Part shown: piece by piece, positions 1 through 8,612 of the stretch
How positions within the stretch are numbered: position 1 is the stretch's first letter
Layout of the letters: the number at the start of each line of letters is the position of its first letter
DNA from: Dehalogenimonas sp. W
Lineage (GTDB): Bacteria; Chloroflexota; Dehalococcoidia; Dehalococcoidales; Dehalococcoidaceae
NCBI RefSeq assembly: GCF_037094495.1
Contig: NZ_CP146612.1
Location: forward strand, 682,001-746,000
Length of the DNA: 64,000 bases
Reading direction: 5' to 3'
Notes under the pieces: generated by a model
The model's input: only the letters and a program-made list of their open reading frames with translations
The model's database searches: none
What the model was told of the DNA's origin: nothing
Program-made: the position numbers and the translations under genes

Positions 1-834
1 GTCACCGAAATCTACGGTCCGGAAGGCTCCGGCAAAACGACGCTGGCCCAGCACATCATCGCCGAATGCCAGAAAGCCGGCGGCAAGGCGTTCTACATTG
101 ACGTTGAACACGCCTTTGATCCCAAATACGCCAAAATCTGCGGCATCAATCTGGATGAGTTCTTCATCGCCCAACCCGACGCCGGTGAAGAAGCGCTGGA
201 TATCTGTGAAAAACTGGTCAGAAGCGGCGGGGCAGACCTGGTGGTCGTAGACAGCGTCGCTGCCCTGGTACCCAAAGCTGAATTGGAAGGGGACATGGGT
301 GATTCTCATGTCGGCCTGCAAGCCCGCCTGATGAGTCAGGCCCTGCGTAAGCTGACAGCTACCATCGGCAACACCGGGACCGCTGTTATCTTCATCAACC
401 AGTTGCGGGAAAAAGTGGGCGTCATGTTCGGTAATCCGGAAGTCACTCCCGGCGGCCGGGCACTCAAGTTCTATTCATCGGTGCGCCTGGATATCCGCCG
501 GATGGAAACACTGAAAGCCGGCAACGTGGCCATCGGCAGCCATGTCAAGGCCAGAGTAGTAAAAAACAAAGTAGCACCGCCGTTCCGTGTGGCTGAATTT
601 GATATCATGTTTGATTCCGGCATTTCCAAGGAAGGCAATCTGCTGGATCTGGGAGTGGAAAGCGGAATCGTTAAAAAATCCGGTGCCTTTTTCTCCTGGG
701 GCGAAACCCGCCTGGGTCAGGGCCGGGAAGCTGCCCGGACTTTCCTGTCGCAGAATAAAGATATCGCCGAAACCATTGAACAGGAAATCAGGGCTAACGC
801 CGGCGGCTGCAAGCTGGACACAGACATAGACTAA
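1..834 (+). CDS. recA: RecA recombinase (5' end outside window)
   Basis: Recombinase A polymerises on single-stranded DNA, catalyses homologous strand exchange and promotes LexA cleavage. The window opens inside the gene: frame 1 is open from base 1 to the TAA at 832-834, giving 277 residues, so roughly 60-70 N-terminal residues lie upstream. Walker A (GPEGSGKTT) is at fragment residues 6-14 and Walker B ([10 protein letters not shown]) near residue 80. The loop regions FINQLREK and [11 protein letters not shown] follow, and the protein ends in the usual acidic tail. recX lies 30 bp downstream on the same strand, the common recA-recX pairing. Only the left truncation, caused by the window edge, is unusual. 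Confidence 0.98.
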   Translation, partial: VTEIYGPEGSGKTTLAQHIIAECQKAGGKAFYIDVEHAFDPKYAKICGINLDEFFIAQPDAGEEALDICEKLVRSGGADLVVVDSVAALVPKAELEGDMGDSHVGLQARLMSQALRKLTATIGNTGTAVIFINQLREKVGVMFGNPEVTPGGRALKFYSSVRLDIRRMETLKAGNVAIGSHVKARVVKNKVAPPFRVAEFDIMFDSGISKEGNLLDLGVESGIVKKSGAFFSWGETRLGQGREAARTFLSQNKDIAETIEQEIRANAGGCKLDTDID

Positions 835-864
835 CCAGTCGGTAAAAACAAAGGCAGATTAACT

Positions 865-1449
865 ATGCCGAAACGGCAGACAGGCGCCAGGCCGCTTGCC
901 GATGGCGCTGAAGACAATATTAACTCACCTGCGGGTGAATCCGGGCAGCGGGCAAAGTCTGAAACAGATAATGCCTGTTTCCAGGCAGCTGTCAGGCTCC
1001 TGGCTCACCGGGCGCGTACTGAGACCGAAATGCGACAGCGCCTGACTCGAAAGAAGTTTGAACCTGAGACTGTCGACCGAGTCATAGACCGTCTGAAGCA
1101 ATCAGGGCTAATTGACGATGCCGCTTTTGCCCGGGCCTGGAGTGACAGCCGGTCATTCGCCAGCCCGCGCTCAACCTACGTTATTAAACAGGAATTGCGG
1201 TTGAAAGGCATCCCTGTTGATACCGCAGAAGCCGCCGTTGAAGACCTGGATGACGCAGCATCAGCCATGAAGGCCGCCGCCGGGCGGGCAGGGCGGCTGG
1301 CCAATTTACCGGCAGAGGAAGCCAAACAGAAACTGGCTGATTTTCTGCGCCGCCGCGGCTTCGGCTGGGAACTGACCCGCCAAACACTGGAACAACTGGA
1401 GTCCGAAGGACTGCTGGGGCAGGTTGACACTACAGAGGGAACACCTTAG
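865..1449 (+). CDS. recX: Regulatory protein RecX
   Basis: RecX binds and modulates RecA filaments. The 194-residue product has the tandem three-helix repeats of the family: the first, with LAHRARTETEMRQRLTRK, begins near residue 45, and the middle repeat contains GLIDDAAFARAW. The C-terminal repeat includes LRRRGFGWELTRQTLEQL. The first 40 residues are a polar, poorly conserved extension, so a later start is possible, but ATG 865 is the first in-frame ATG after recA. The position 30 bp behind recA supports the call and suggests co-transcription. Confidence 0.93.
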   Translation: MPKRQTGARPLADGAEDNINSPAGESGQRAKSETDNACFQAAVRLLAHRARTETEMRQRLTRKKFEPETVDRVIDRLKQSGLIDDAAFARAWSDSRSFASPRSTYVIKQELRLKGIPVDTAEAAVEDLDDAASAMKAAAGRAGRLANLPAEEAKQKLADFLRRRGFGWELTRQTLEQLESEGLLGQVDTTEGTP

Positions 1450-1511
1450 TATAAGCCGGCTACCCCCAGGTAACGGCAGCCAATTAAATATATATCGGGG
1501 GTTTTTTATAT

Positions 1512-3050
1512 ATGGGTCTTGACAACGTACTGGCAATCTTTTTTAGTTTTGTAATCGGCGCCATCTTCGGCGGCATGGCCATTTTCATTTCCCGGGGCAC
1601 CATGATTTCCCGTCAATTGAAAGTTGCCCAACGCAAGGCGTCCCACACCATTGCCGAATCCCGTTCTGAATCCAGAAACATCATTCAGGAAGCCCGGGAC
1701 GAGGCCGACAAACTGCGGCAGACCGCGGAGGGAGAACTTCGCGAACGCCGCACCGAACTGGTCAAACAGGAAAACCGGGTTACTCAGAAGGTAGAAACCC
1801 TGGAGCGTAAGCTGGAGAATCTGGATCAGCGCGAACGCGCCCTGCTTAACCGTGAAAAGTCCATTGAGGAAGAGCTGGAGAAGGTTGAAGATCTCCGCTC
1901 TCAGGAACAACAGAAACTGGAAGCAGTCGCCGGCCTGACTACTCAGGAAGCCAAAGATCACCTGCTTGAGATGGTTGAATCTGAAATGCAGCAGGAGACT
2001 TCCCGCCGCATCCGTCAGTGGGAACAGAAAATCAAAGAAGAGTCAGATGAAAAAGCGCGGGAAATTATCATTCAGGCGATTCAGCGCTGCGCCTCTGATG
2101 TCGTCGCCGAAACTACCGTCAGCGTCGTGCCCATCCCTTCGGATGAAATGAAGGGCCGCCTGATCGGCCGGGAAGGCCGCAATATCCGCGCCCTGGAACA
2201 GGCTACCGGCGTTGACCTGATTATTGACGATACCCCGGAAGCGGTGACCGTCAGCAGCTTTGACCCGGTGCGGCGCGAAATCGCCCGTTTGGCCCTGTCC
2301 AAACTGGTCCTTGACGGCCGCATTCACCCGGCCCGCATTGAGGAAGTGGTAGTTAAAGCCAAGGAAGAGGTGGACGTGGCTATTCAGGCTGCCGGTGAAC
2401 AGGCTGCTTATGCCGCCGGAGTCCACGGGTTGCGTCCGGAATTGATTAAGATTATGGGTCGGTTGAAATACCGCACCAGTTACGGGCAAAACGTGTTGCA
2501 GCACAGCGTTGAAGTTGCCCAGTTGGCCGGTCTGGTCGCCACTGAGTTAGGTGTTAACGTCAATATCGCCAAACGCGCCGGCTTCCTGCATGACATCGGC
2601 AAGGCGGTTGACCGTGAAGTTGAGGGCACCCACGCCGCCCTCGGTGCTGATTTGGTCAAACAGTGGGATAAATCTGCTGACGTCGTCCGCGGTGTCGCCG
2701 AACATCATTTGGACATGCCTGACACCTCCATCTGGGGTTTCATCATTTCCGCCACCGATGCCATCTCCAGCGCCAGACCCGGCGCCCGCCGCGAATCACT
2801 GGAAAATTACATCAAGCGGCTTAAAGCGCTGGAGGAAATCGCCAACAGCTTTGAAGGTGTGGAACGCTCTTATGCCATTCAAGCGGGCCGCGAGGTCCGC
2901 ATCATGGTCAAACCGGAGGTCGTGGATGACCTGGGTGCCATGCGCCTGGCCCGTGACATCGTCAAGAAGATTGAGGACGGCCTGGACTACCCCGGCCAGA
3001 TCAAGGTGACGGTACTCCGGGAGACCCGGGCCACCGACTACGCCAGATAA
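1512..3050 (+). CDS. rny: Ribonuclease Y
   Basis: RNase Y is a membrane-anchored endoribonuclease that starts mRNA decay in bacteria lacking RNase E. The 512 residues match the usual length. An N-terminal membrane helix (about residues 5-25) is followed by a long charged coiled coil to about residue 180. Next come a KH domain with [15 protein letters not shown] near 215-230 and an HD domain with HSVEV and [10 protein letters not shown] (His-Asp metal site) near 330-365. It starts 62 bp after recX with no obvious strong ribosome-binding site, and a perfect terminator follows the stop codon. Confidence 0.97.
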   Translation: MGLDNVLAIFFSFVIGAIFGGMAIFISRGTMISRQLKVAQRKASHTIAESRSESRNIIQEARDEADKLRQTAEGELRERRTELVKQENRVTQKVETLERKLENLDQRERALLNREKSIEEELEKVEDLRSQEQQKLEAVAGLTTQEAKDHLLEMVESEMQQETSRRIRQWEQKIKEESDEKAREIIIQAIQRCASDVVAETTVSVVPIPSDEMKGRLIGREGRNIRALEQATGVDLIIDDTPEAVTVSSFDPVRREIARLALSKLVLDGRIHPARIEEVVVKAKEEVDVAIQAAGEQAAYAAGVHGLRPELIKIMGRLKYRTSYGQNVLQHSVEVAQLAGLVATELGVNVNIAKRAGFLHDIGKAVDREVEGTHAALGADLVKQWDKSADVVRGVAEHHLDMPDTSIWGFIISATDAISSARPGARRESLENYIKRLKALEEIANSFEGVERSYAIQAGREVRIMVKPEVVDDLGAMRLARDIVKKIEDGLDYPGQIKVTVLRETRATDYAR

Positions 3051-3070
3051 GCGTCGCTAATCACAAATAA

Positions 3071-3103
3071 AAGGGGAGAGGCTTCCGGCCTCTCCCCTTT
3101 TTT
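3071..3103 (+). terminator. Rho-independent terminator after rny
   Basis: A perfect stem pairs 3071-3082 with 3088-3099 (AAGGGGAGAGGC with its complement) around a five-base TTCCG loop, followed by a run of T to 3103. It begins 20 bp after the rny stop and separates the recA-recX-rny unit from the Fur-type gene. Confidence 0.93.
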
Positions 3104-3111
3104 GTTATCCC

Positions 3112-3140
3112 TTGACCTCGCCGTTCTCGCATGTCATAAT
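3112..3140 (+). promoter_or_regulatory. Promoter of the Fur-family gene
   Basis: TTGACC (3112-3117) and CATAAT (3135-3140) are separated by exactly 17 bp, matching a housekeeping sigma factor. The start point expected near 3147 lies inside the inverted repeat at 3142-3159, so the regulator could block its own transcription there. Confidence 0.75.
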
Positions 3141-3141
3141 T

Positions 3142-3175
3142 ATTGCAAAAGGTCGCAATAACAATGAGTTGCAAT
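3142..3175. promoter_or_regulatory. Probable metal-regulator operator (ATTGC repeats)
   Basis: ATTGC at 3142-3146 and GCAAT at 3155-3159 form an inverted repeat with an 8-bp spacer. A further TTGCAAT half-site overlaps the start codon region at 3169-3175. The array covers the predicted transcription start, a typical place for repression by a Fur, Zur or Nur protein. That the neighbouring regulator binds here is inference. Confidence 0.55.
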
Positions 3176-3571
3176 ACCATACTTAAAGCCAAAGGCTACC
3201 GCCTGACGCCGCAGCGCCGGGTGATTCTGGACATTCTCCATGGCGGAGATGCCCACTTAACCGCCGACATCATCTATGAACAGGTCAGGGACAAGGTGGC
3301 CGGTGTCAACCGCTCCACGGTTTACCGTACTCTGGAACTTATGGAAAGCCTGGGGCTGGTCGTCAAAGCGGAACTCCATGGTACTCATGTATACCACCAT
3401 TCCGAAGAAGGCCACCATCATCATCTCAAGTGCCGCCAATGCGGCCGGGTGGTGGAACTGCCGGAAGAGTCAATGTCACTGCTCAGAGAAACTTTACTGG
3501 AAAAGCAGGGTTTTGCCGCCGACCTGAACCACCACGTTATCACCGGTTTGTGCCGGGAGTGCCGGGAATAA
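3164..3571 (+). CDS. Fur-family metal-responsive transcriptional regulator
   Basis: Ferric-uptake-regulator-type repressor of 135 residues. The N-terminal winged helix carries KGYRLTPQRRVILDIL and NRSTVYRTLELMESLGLV. The C-terminal dimerisation domain has a His-rich metal motif (EEGHHHHLKC), a CRQCG pair and a terminal CRECRE pair, so a structural Zn site looks intact. ATG 3164 is chosen over the in-frame TTG at 3143, because the TTG lies at or before the expected transcription start. Which metal is sensed (Fe, Zn, Ni or Co) cannot be told from sequence. Its place directly ahead of cbiMNQO suggests control of cobalt or nickel uptake. Confidence 0.9.
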   Translation: MSCNTILKAKGYRLTPQRRVILDILHGGDAHLTADIIYEQVRDKVAGVNRSTVYRTLELMESLGLVVKAELHGTHVYHHSEEGHHHHLKCRQCGRVVELPEESMSLLRETLLEKQGFAADLNHHVITGLCRECRE

Positions 3572-3627
3572 CCCTTTAAGAATCGGAGATTGCCCATTTG
3601 TTTTATCTGGAAATTGGAATTTAACCG

Positions 3628-4266
3628 ATGCATATTCCTGACGGATTTTTGAATACAGCAACCGTGGCCACCACCGGTATCGCCTCGGTCGGCGGACTGA
3701 GCGTCGCCGTAAAAATAGCTGCCAATAAACTGGGCGAGAAACAGGTGCCGCTGATGGGCATTCTGGCCGCCTTCATCTTTGCCGCCCAGATGCTCAATTT
3801 CCCGGTTGCCGGCGGCACCAGCGGCCACCTGATCGGCGCAGCGTTGTGCGCCGTTTTGATCGGCCCCTGGGCTGGAGTGATTATCATGTCCGCTGTTCTC
3901 ATTGCCCAATCACTGATCTTTCAGGACGGCGGTCTGCTGGCGTTGGGCGCCAATATCTTTAATATGGGCTTCGTAGCCGTTTTTGGGGCTTTCCTAACCT
4001 ATAAACTGGTCTCCGGCATCCTGGGCAACAGCCGCCGAGGACGGCTGACCGGCGCGGCCATTGCCGGCTGGGTATCGGTCATGCTGGCAGCATTTGCCGC
4101 CGCCATTGAGCTGGCTGTTTCCGGGGCTTCCCCTTTTGCCGTGGTGACACCGGCCATGCTGGGCATTCACGCCCTGATTGGTATCGGTGAAGGGGCAATC
4201 ACTGTCTTCATTCTTCAGGCCGTATTAGCCACCAGGGCTGATATTCTTGATTTGGAGCGGGTATAA
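3628..4266 (+). CDS. cbiM: ECF transporter S component CbiM (cobalt/nickel)
   Basis: Substrate-binding membrane subunit of an energy-coupling-factor metal transporter. It begins MHIPDGFLN, the hallmark in which the N-terminal amine and His2 help ligate Co(II) or Ni(II). The 212 residues are mostly hydrophobic with about six to seven membrane helices and conserved AGGTSGHL and HALIGIGEGAIT motifs. It starts the cbiM-N-Q-O gene set. Cobalt is the likelier substrate because reductive dehalogenases need corrinoid, but NikM cannot be excluded. Confidence 0.92.
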   Translation: MHIPDGFLNTATVATTGIASVGGLSVAVKIAANKLGEKQVPLMGILAAFIFAAQMLNFPVAGGTSGHLIGAALCAVLIGPWAGVIIMSAVLIAQSLIFQDGGLLALGANIFNMGFVAVFGAFLTYKLVSGILGNSRRGRLTGAAIAGWVSVMLAAFAAAIELAVSGASPFAVVTPAMLGIHALIGIGEGAITVFILQAVLATRADILDLERV

Positions 4267-4270
4267 GTTC

Positions 4271-4585
4271 ATGAATAGCTATCGGAAATGGTGGCTGATT
4301 GCGCTGGGGACAGCTCTAGTCCTGGCTACCCTATCACCTCTGGCTTCCGGCTCACCTGACGGTTTGGAGCGGGTTGCTGAAGATCATGAGTTTATTGACA
4401 CTGCCAGGGCCGCTCCTTTTGAGATCATAGCTGATTACGTTTTTCCCGGAATCCAAAATGAGGCACTGGCGACGATACTTGCCGGCTGGATCGGGGTGTT
4501 AATCCTGTTTGCGCTGATGTATGCCTTCAGCTGGCTGATAACTCGCAAGCAGCTAAAGCATAAAAGCAACAGTCACGAATTTTAA
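4271..4585 (+). CDS. cbiN: PDGLE-domain transporter subunit (CbiN-like)
   Basis: Small accessory subunit of the cobalt/nickel ECF transporter, 104 residues with two membrane helices (about 7-25 and 73-93). The extracytoplasmic segment between them contains SPDGLERVAEDHEF, the PDGLE signature that in some genomes is fused to CbiM or NikM. ATG 4271, 4 bp after the cbiM stop, is preferred to an earlier in-frame start inside cbiM. It fits tightly between cbiM and cbiQ. Confidence 0.88.
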   Translation: MNSYRKWWLIALGTALVLATLSPLASGSPDGLERVAEDHEFIDTARAAPFEIIADYVFPGIQNEALATILAGWIGVLILFALMYAFSWLITRKQLKHKSNSHEF

Positions 4586-4611
4586 GTATAGCTGATCAGG
4601 ATATATCTTCC

Positions 4612-5394
4612 ATGCGACACAGTTTTTTAGACCAATACAGCCACTTGAACAGCCCGGTACACCGACGTGACCCGCGGCTGAAGTTCCTGTTATCACTGCT
4701 GTTCATAGTGGCAGTCGTCCTGACACCCGAAGCCGGTTGGCTGACCTTTGCCGCTTACTTCGGTATGCTCGCCGTCGTCTTTGCGCTGTCGCGGCTGCCG
4801 CTGGGTTACGTTCTAAAACGCTCGCTCGTTATTGTTCCTTTCGTTCTGCTGCTGGGCATCATCAATGTCTTTACCCGGCCCGGACTGGAACTCCTGGGAT
4901 TCAATCTCGGCAGCTGGCATCTGGGCCTTACCGACGGCGGTTTGATTTTCCTTGGTACGCTGCTGGCCCGTAGCTGGTTATCGGTGCTGGCGCTTATTCT
5001 TCTATCCTCCACAACCCCCCTGCCCAGCCTGTTGAAAGGCCTGGAAAAGCTCAGAATTCCGCGGGTAATAGTGATGATACTTTCCTTCATGTATCGCTAT
5101 CTGTTCCTGCTGATTGATGAAGTGATGCGGATGAAACAGGCCCGGGACTCCAGAACCGTGGGGCACTTATCCCGTTCTTTCCAGGCCAAAACCGTGGGCG
5201 GGATGATTGGCGCGTTGTTCATCCGTTCCTATGAACGAGGCGAAAGGGTCTATGCCGCCATGGTGGCACGGGGCTTTGATGGCACCTCCCGGACACTGAA
5301 CGACCTGACCTTCCGCCGCGGTGACGCCGGAGCCGGCATTTTGATGGGGCTGGTTATTCTATTGCCCCTGATAGCCGGACGGTGGCTGTCATGA
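4612..5394 (+). CDS. cbiQ: ECF transporter T component CbiQ
   Basis: Transmembrane coupling subunit linking the ATPase to the metal-binding component. The 260 residues include HRRDPRLKFLLSLLF near the N-terminus, several membrane helices, and the two short cytoplasmic coupling motifs of T components (KQARDSRTVG and AMVARGFDG, with the central Ala-Arg-Gly type signature). The stop overlaps the start of cbiO (ATGA at 5391-5394), indicating translational coupling. Confidence 0.93.
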   Translation: MRHSFLDQYSHLNSPVHRRDPRLKFLLSLLFIVAVVLTPEAGWLTFAAYFGMLAVVFALSRLPLGYVLKRSLVIVPFVLLLGIINVFTRPGLELLGFNLGSWHLGLTDGGLIFLGTLLARSWLSVLALILLSSTTPLPSLLKGLEKLRIPRVIVMILSFMYRYLFLLIDEVMRMKQARDSRTVGHLSRSFQAKTVGGMIGALFIRSYERGERVYAAMVARGFDGTSRTLNDLTFRRGDAGAGILMGLVILLPLIAGRWLS

Positions 5395-6113
5395 ATAAAC
5401 TGATCAGTATTAACAACCTAAGTTACTGCTACCCCGACGGCCATAAAGCGCTGGACGGTATCAACCTGAATATCAGCCGCGGCGAAAGTGTGGCCATTGC
5501 CGGCTCCAACGGTGCCGGTAAATCAACCTTGCTATTGCATTTCAACGGCATCATCCACGGCACCAACGGCGCCGTGAAGGTAGGCGGGTTGCCGGTAACC
5601 GCCGCCAATTTGAAAACGGTACGGCGGCAGGTTGGCGTGGTTTTCCAGAACCCCGACGATCAGCTTTTCTGCCCTGAGGTTTTTGATGATGTCGCCTTTG
5701 GCCCCATTAATATGGGCTTATCCGAAGCTGAAGTGCGCCGGACCGTAGCCGACGCACTTAAAGCCGTCGGTCTGGCCGGTTTTGAACGGCGCTCCTCGCA
5801 TCACCTGAGCCTGGGTGAGAAAAAACGCGTTTCGCTGGCCTCCGTCATGGCTATGTCGCCGGAAGTGCTGGCGCTTGATGAGCCGTCCAGCAATCTTGAT
5901 CCGTCCGCCAAATGGGGACTTATTGACCTGCTTCACTCACTTGATATCACCAGGATTGTCGTTACTCATGATCTGGAATTAATTGAAGCCCTCTGCCCGC
6001 GGCTGATCGTCATGAAGCAGGGGAAGGTGCTGGCTGACGGCGCCACTACCGACATCATGGCTGACCGGGAATTGCTGTTGGCCGGCGGCCTGGCAGCGCG
6101 AAGACACCAGTAA
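5391..6113 (+). CDS. cbiO: ECF transporter ATPase CbiO
   Basis: ATP-binding subunit that powers metal uptake. Walker A is GSNGAGKST near residue 37. The Q-loop region is VVFQNPDDQLFCP, the signature is LSLGEKKRVSLA, Walker B is VLALDEPSSNLDP, and the switch His is in IVVTHDLEL. ATG 5391 overlaps the cbiQ stop; an upstream in-frame GTG at 5382 is less likely. At 240 residues the length is normal. A single ATPase gene implies a homodimer. Confidence 0.95.
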   Translation: MNKLISINNLSYCYPDGHKALDGINLNISRGESVAIAGSNGAGKSTLLLHFNGIIHGTNGAVKVGGLPVTAANLKTVRRQVGVVFQNPDDQLFCPEVFDDVAFGPINMGLSEAEVRRTVADALKAVGLAGFERRSSHHLSLGEKKRVSLASVMAMSPEVLALDEPSSNLDPSAKWGLIDLLHSLDITRIVVTHDLELIEALCPRLIVMKQGKVLADGATTDIMADRELLLAGGLAARRHQ

Positions 6114-6182
6114 TCAGGACCAATCGGCCGGGCTGATCAATGCAGGAAAGCGCCGTAACCTATCCGCCTCATCACCGTTGGC

Positions 6183-6788
6183 CTAAACGGTTGGATAAAG
6201 GTTTTTCGCCTCAATGTAAGCGGCCACCTGCGGCGGCACCAGGTCATCGGTTGCCAGTCCCTTTTTCAACCGGGCCCGGATATCCGATGCTGAAATTTCC
6301 ACGTGCGGACCGTCCAGGATAACCGTGGCCGTTTTTATACCCGGTATCCGGGCATCCAGTGCGTCCAGATCCGGTCGGGGAAAACCGGCGCGCGGCGCGG
6401 CAGCTAGTTTGGCAGCGGTAATAATACGACCGGCGTGATGCCATAAAGGCAGCGCCGCCAGATTATCCCAGCCGAGAATAAAATAGAGCTCATCATCAGG
6501 ATACAAATCCCGCAACTGGACCAGCGTCTCCCAGGTATAAGAAGCGCCGGGGCGCCGGACCTCAATATCACTGACCTTGAAACAGGGCCGGCCGGCGACA
6601 GCCAGTTTGACCATCTCCAACCGTTCTGCAGCGGGACTGACCTGCTGGGCGGCTTTAACCCACGGTTCACCGGCGGGAATAAAGATGACTTCATCCAGTC
6701 CCAGGCAACGACAGGCTTCTTCCGCCAGCATCAGATGACCCATATGAGGCGGGTCAAAGGTGCCGCCCAATATACCCCGTTTTACCAA
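6183..6788 (-). CDS. nadD: Nicotinate-nucleotide adenylyltransferase
   Basis: NadD transfers AMP from ATP to nicotinate mononucleotide in NAD synthesis. The 201-residue protein begins with the nucleotidyltransferase motif GILGGTFDPPHMGHL (HxGH) and has a C-terminal ISASDIRARLKKG motif. Its start overlaps the end of obgE by 7 bp, so the two are probably translated together. obgE-nadD adjacency is common in bacteria. It converges on cbiO with a gap of about 70 bp. Confidence 0.95.
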   Translation of the reverse strand: MVKRGILGGTFDPPHMGHLMLAEEACRCLGLDEVIFIPAGEPWVKAAQQVSPAAERLEMVKLAVAGRPCFKVSDIEVRRPGASYTWETLVQLRDLYPDDELYFILGWDNLAALPLWHHAGRIITAAKLAAAPRAGFPRPDLDALDARIPGIKTATVILDGPHVEISASDIRARLKKGLATDDLVPPQVAAYIEAKNLYPTV

Positions 6789-8032
6789 TAGAACTCCATA
6801 TTGCCGATATAAAACTTCTCACCGGGTTTTAATTTAGCGGCTTTCAGGTGCTTGCCCACTCCCCAGCGCCAGAGTTCCCCGAACAACTGCCGCCTCACTT
6901 CCGGATCATTGGTTTCGGAACCGGCCACCAGACGTTCAAATTCATCAGAATAAACATGCCAGCCGTCTTCTTCCTGAACAGCTGTCACCTTTTCCTTCTC
7001 CGGTTCAGGGCGGAAAACCTTGATATCGCCGCTTTTATCTTCTGTTTGATCCTGCTCCTGAAGCAGACGGTCAATTTCTGCAAGCAGCTTATCAACACCT
7101 TCGCCGGTCAGGGCTGAGATGAATAACGCATTGAAGCCGGCCGCCTTGAACAACTTTTTAAGTTCCGGCATTCGCTCCCTGACCATGTCCAGATCTATTT
7201 TGTTGATGGCCACAACCTGCGGTTTTTGTCCCAGACGCGGGTCGTACAACGATAGCTCGGTGTTTATCATCACCATGTCATTGACCGGTTCCGCGGCGGA
7301 GCCGTCAATCAGATGGACCAAAACACGGGTGCGGGATACATGGCGCAGAAACTGGTGCCCCAGCCCTTTACCCAGGTGGGCATCCTCAATCAGTCCCGGA
7401 ACATCAGCCATCACCCAGCGGCGATCGGCGGCTTCAATCACGCCCAGCGCCGGTTCCAGTGTGGTGAACGGATAAGCACCGATTTTGGGTGTGGCCGCCG
7501 ACACAGCGCGTAACAGGGAAGATTTACCGGCATTAGGCAGGCCGACAATGCCGGCATCCGCAATCAGCTTCAGCTCCAGCAACAGCGTTTTGGTTTCACC
7601 CGCAACGCCCGTCTGCGCCAGTTTCGGAGCCTGGTTGGTGGAAGAGGCAAAGTGAGTATTACCCAGCCCTCCTTTGCCGCCGTGGGCAGCCACAACCCGT
7701 TCCCTGTGCGCCATCAGGTCGCCAATAACTTCCCCGGTGTCCCGGTCCCTGACCACCGTGCCGATCGGCACTTTAATAACAACGTCAGCCCCGCTTTTAC
7801 CGGTACACCGCTGTCCGGCTCCCCGGGTGCCGTCGCCGGCCTTGAAATGCCGCTGATGCCGATACTTCATCAGGCTGCCGGTATCTTTATCGGCTTCCAC
7901 AATAACATTGCCGCCGCGGCCGCCGTCACCACCGTCCGGACCGCCCCGAGGCACAAACTTCTCCCTCCGGAAGCCCGGCGAACCGCGGCCGCCGTCGCCG
8001 CTCTTAACTTCTATTTCAGCCTGATCAATCAA
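6782..8032 (-). CDS. obgE: Obg family GTPase (CgtA)
   Basis: Essential ribosome-associated GTPase. The 416 residues show the glycine-rich Obg fold (FRREKFVPRGGPDGG), the G domain with GLPNAGKSSL (G1), DVPGLIEDAH (G3) and NKIDLD (G4), and a C-terminal OCT-type domain containing a region near FERLVAGSETNDPEVRRQL. The start is TTG 8032, preceded by an AAAAGG ribosome site; an in-frame TGA lies just upstream, so no longer N-terminus is available. nadD overlaps its 3' end. Confidence 0.95.
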   Translation of the reverse strand: MIDQAEIEVKSGDGGRGSPGFRREKFVPRGGPDGGDGGRGGNVIVEADKDTGSLMKYRHQRHFKAGDGTRGAGQRCTGKSGADVVIKVPIGTVVRDRDTGEVIGDLMAHRERVVAAHGGKGGLGNTHFASSTNQAPKLAQTGVAGETKTLLLELKLIADAGIVGLPNAGKSSLLRAVSAATPKIGAYPFTTLEPALGVIEAADRRWVMADVPGLIEDAHLGKGLGHQFLRHVSRTRVLVHLIDGSAAEPVNDMVMINTELSLYDPRLGQKPQVVAINKIDLDMVRERMPELKKLFKAAGFNALFISALTGEGVDKLLAEIDRLLQEQDQTEDKSGDIKVFRPEPEKEKVTAVQEEDGWHVYSDEFERLVAGSETNDPEVRRQLFGELWRWGVGKHLKAAKLKPGEKFYIGNMEFYW

Positions 8033-8351
8033 CTGGAATATCCTTTTTCAGGTCGTCAAATACCTGTAACAACAATATCTTAAATCAGTATATCAGAATT
8101 AGTTATCTTTAACAGTTATATTTATAGGCAGATGCCGCATTCAAACGTAAGCTCTCCGCCGAGTGGCCTTTTCCTGAGTAACCCGCCGCTGACTTATCAA
8201 AAATAAACCATACTTATCTAATTTCTGTCTAATAGTTGTTTGATTTCATCGGGAAGTCATCAAAAAACGGCACCGGTTGTAAAATACTTTACTGCTTTTG
8301 CTGATGCTTTTGCGGGACAATGACCGGAATTAAAAAGAGGAGGTTTCACCA
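8033..8351. other. Divergent intergenic region obgE / small membrane gene
   Basis: About 320 bp without a recognisable gene, clearly more AT-rich than the flanks. It must hold the obgE promoter on the minus strand and that of the 8352 gene on the plus strand. Near the right end a strong ribosome-binding site, GAGGAGGT, precedes ATG 8352. No confident -35/-10 pair or RNA structure was identified. Confidence 0.5.
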
Positions 8352-8522
8352 ATGTCATTATCAGTTTGGAGCGCTATCTTTGTGGTCTTCGCGGGCGTTT
8401 GTGCCTTTACACTGAAGGCACCGGGTAATCCCTTGAAGGGCTTTATCACGCCGAAGCTGTTTTTTGTCCACATCCTGCTGGGGTTGACTGCGATTGTACT
8501 TGCCATCGCCGCCGCCTTGTAG
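8352..8522 (+). CDS. Small two-helix membrane protein, unknown function
   Basis: A 56-residue ORF whose ATG follows a strong ribosome-binding site (GAGGAGGT, 8338-8345) at good spacing. The product starts MSLSVWSAIFVVFAGV and has two predicted membrane helices (about residues 5-22 and 36-55) joined by a short polar loop with KAPGNPLKGFITPK. I do not recognise a family. It stands alone between divergent obgE and a convergent Crp-type gene. The ribosome site, hydrophobicity pattern and free placement argue that it is real. Confidence 0.65.
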   Translation: MSLSVWSAIFVVFAGVCAFTLKAPGNPLKGFITPKLFFVHILLGLTAIVLAIAAAL

Positions 8523-8612
8523 TTATTGAACAGTTATCAAAAGAAGAAGGAAAGAGCGTTTACACTCTTGAAAAGCTGAATTTGAGAAGCAGATTACAGT
8601 GACCTTGCCCGT

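Noticed and set aside
1506-1961. Long minus-strand ORFs opposite rny, recX and dnaE
   Set aside because: They mirror strong plus-strand genes in high-GC third-position frames and encode low-complexity products with no motifs.
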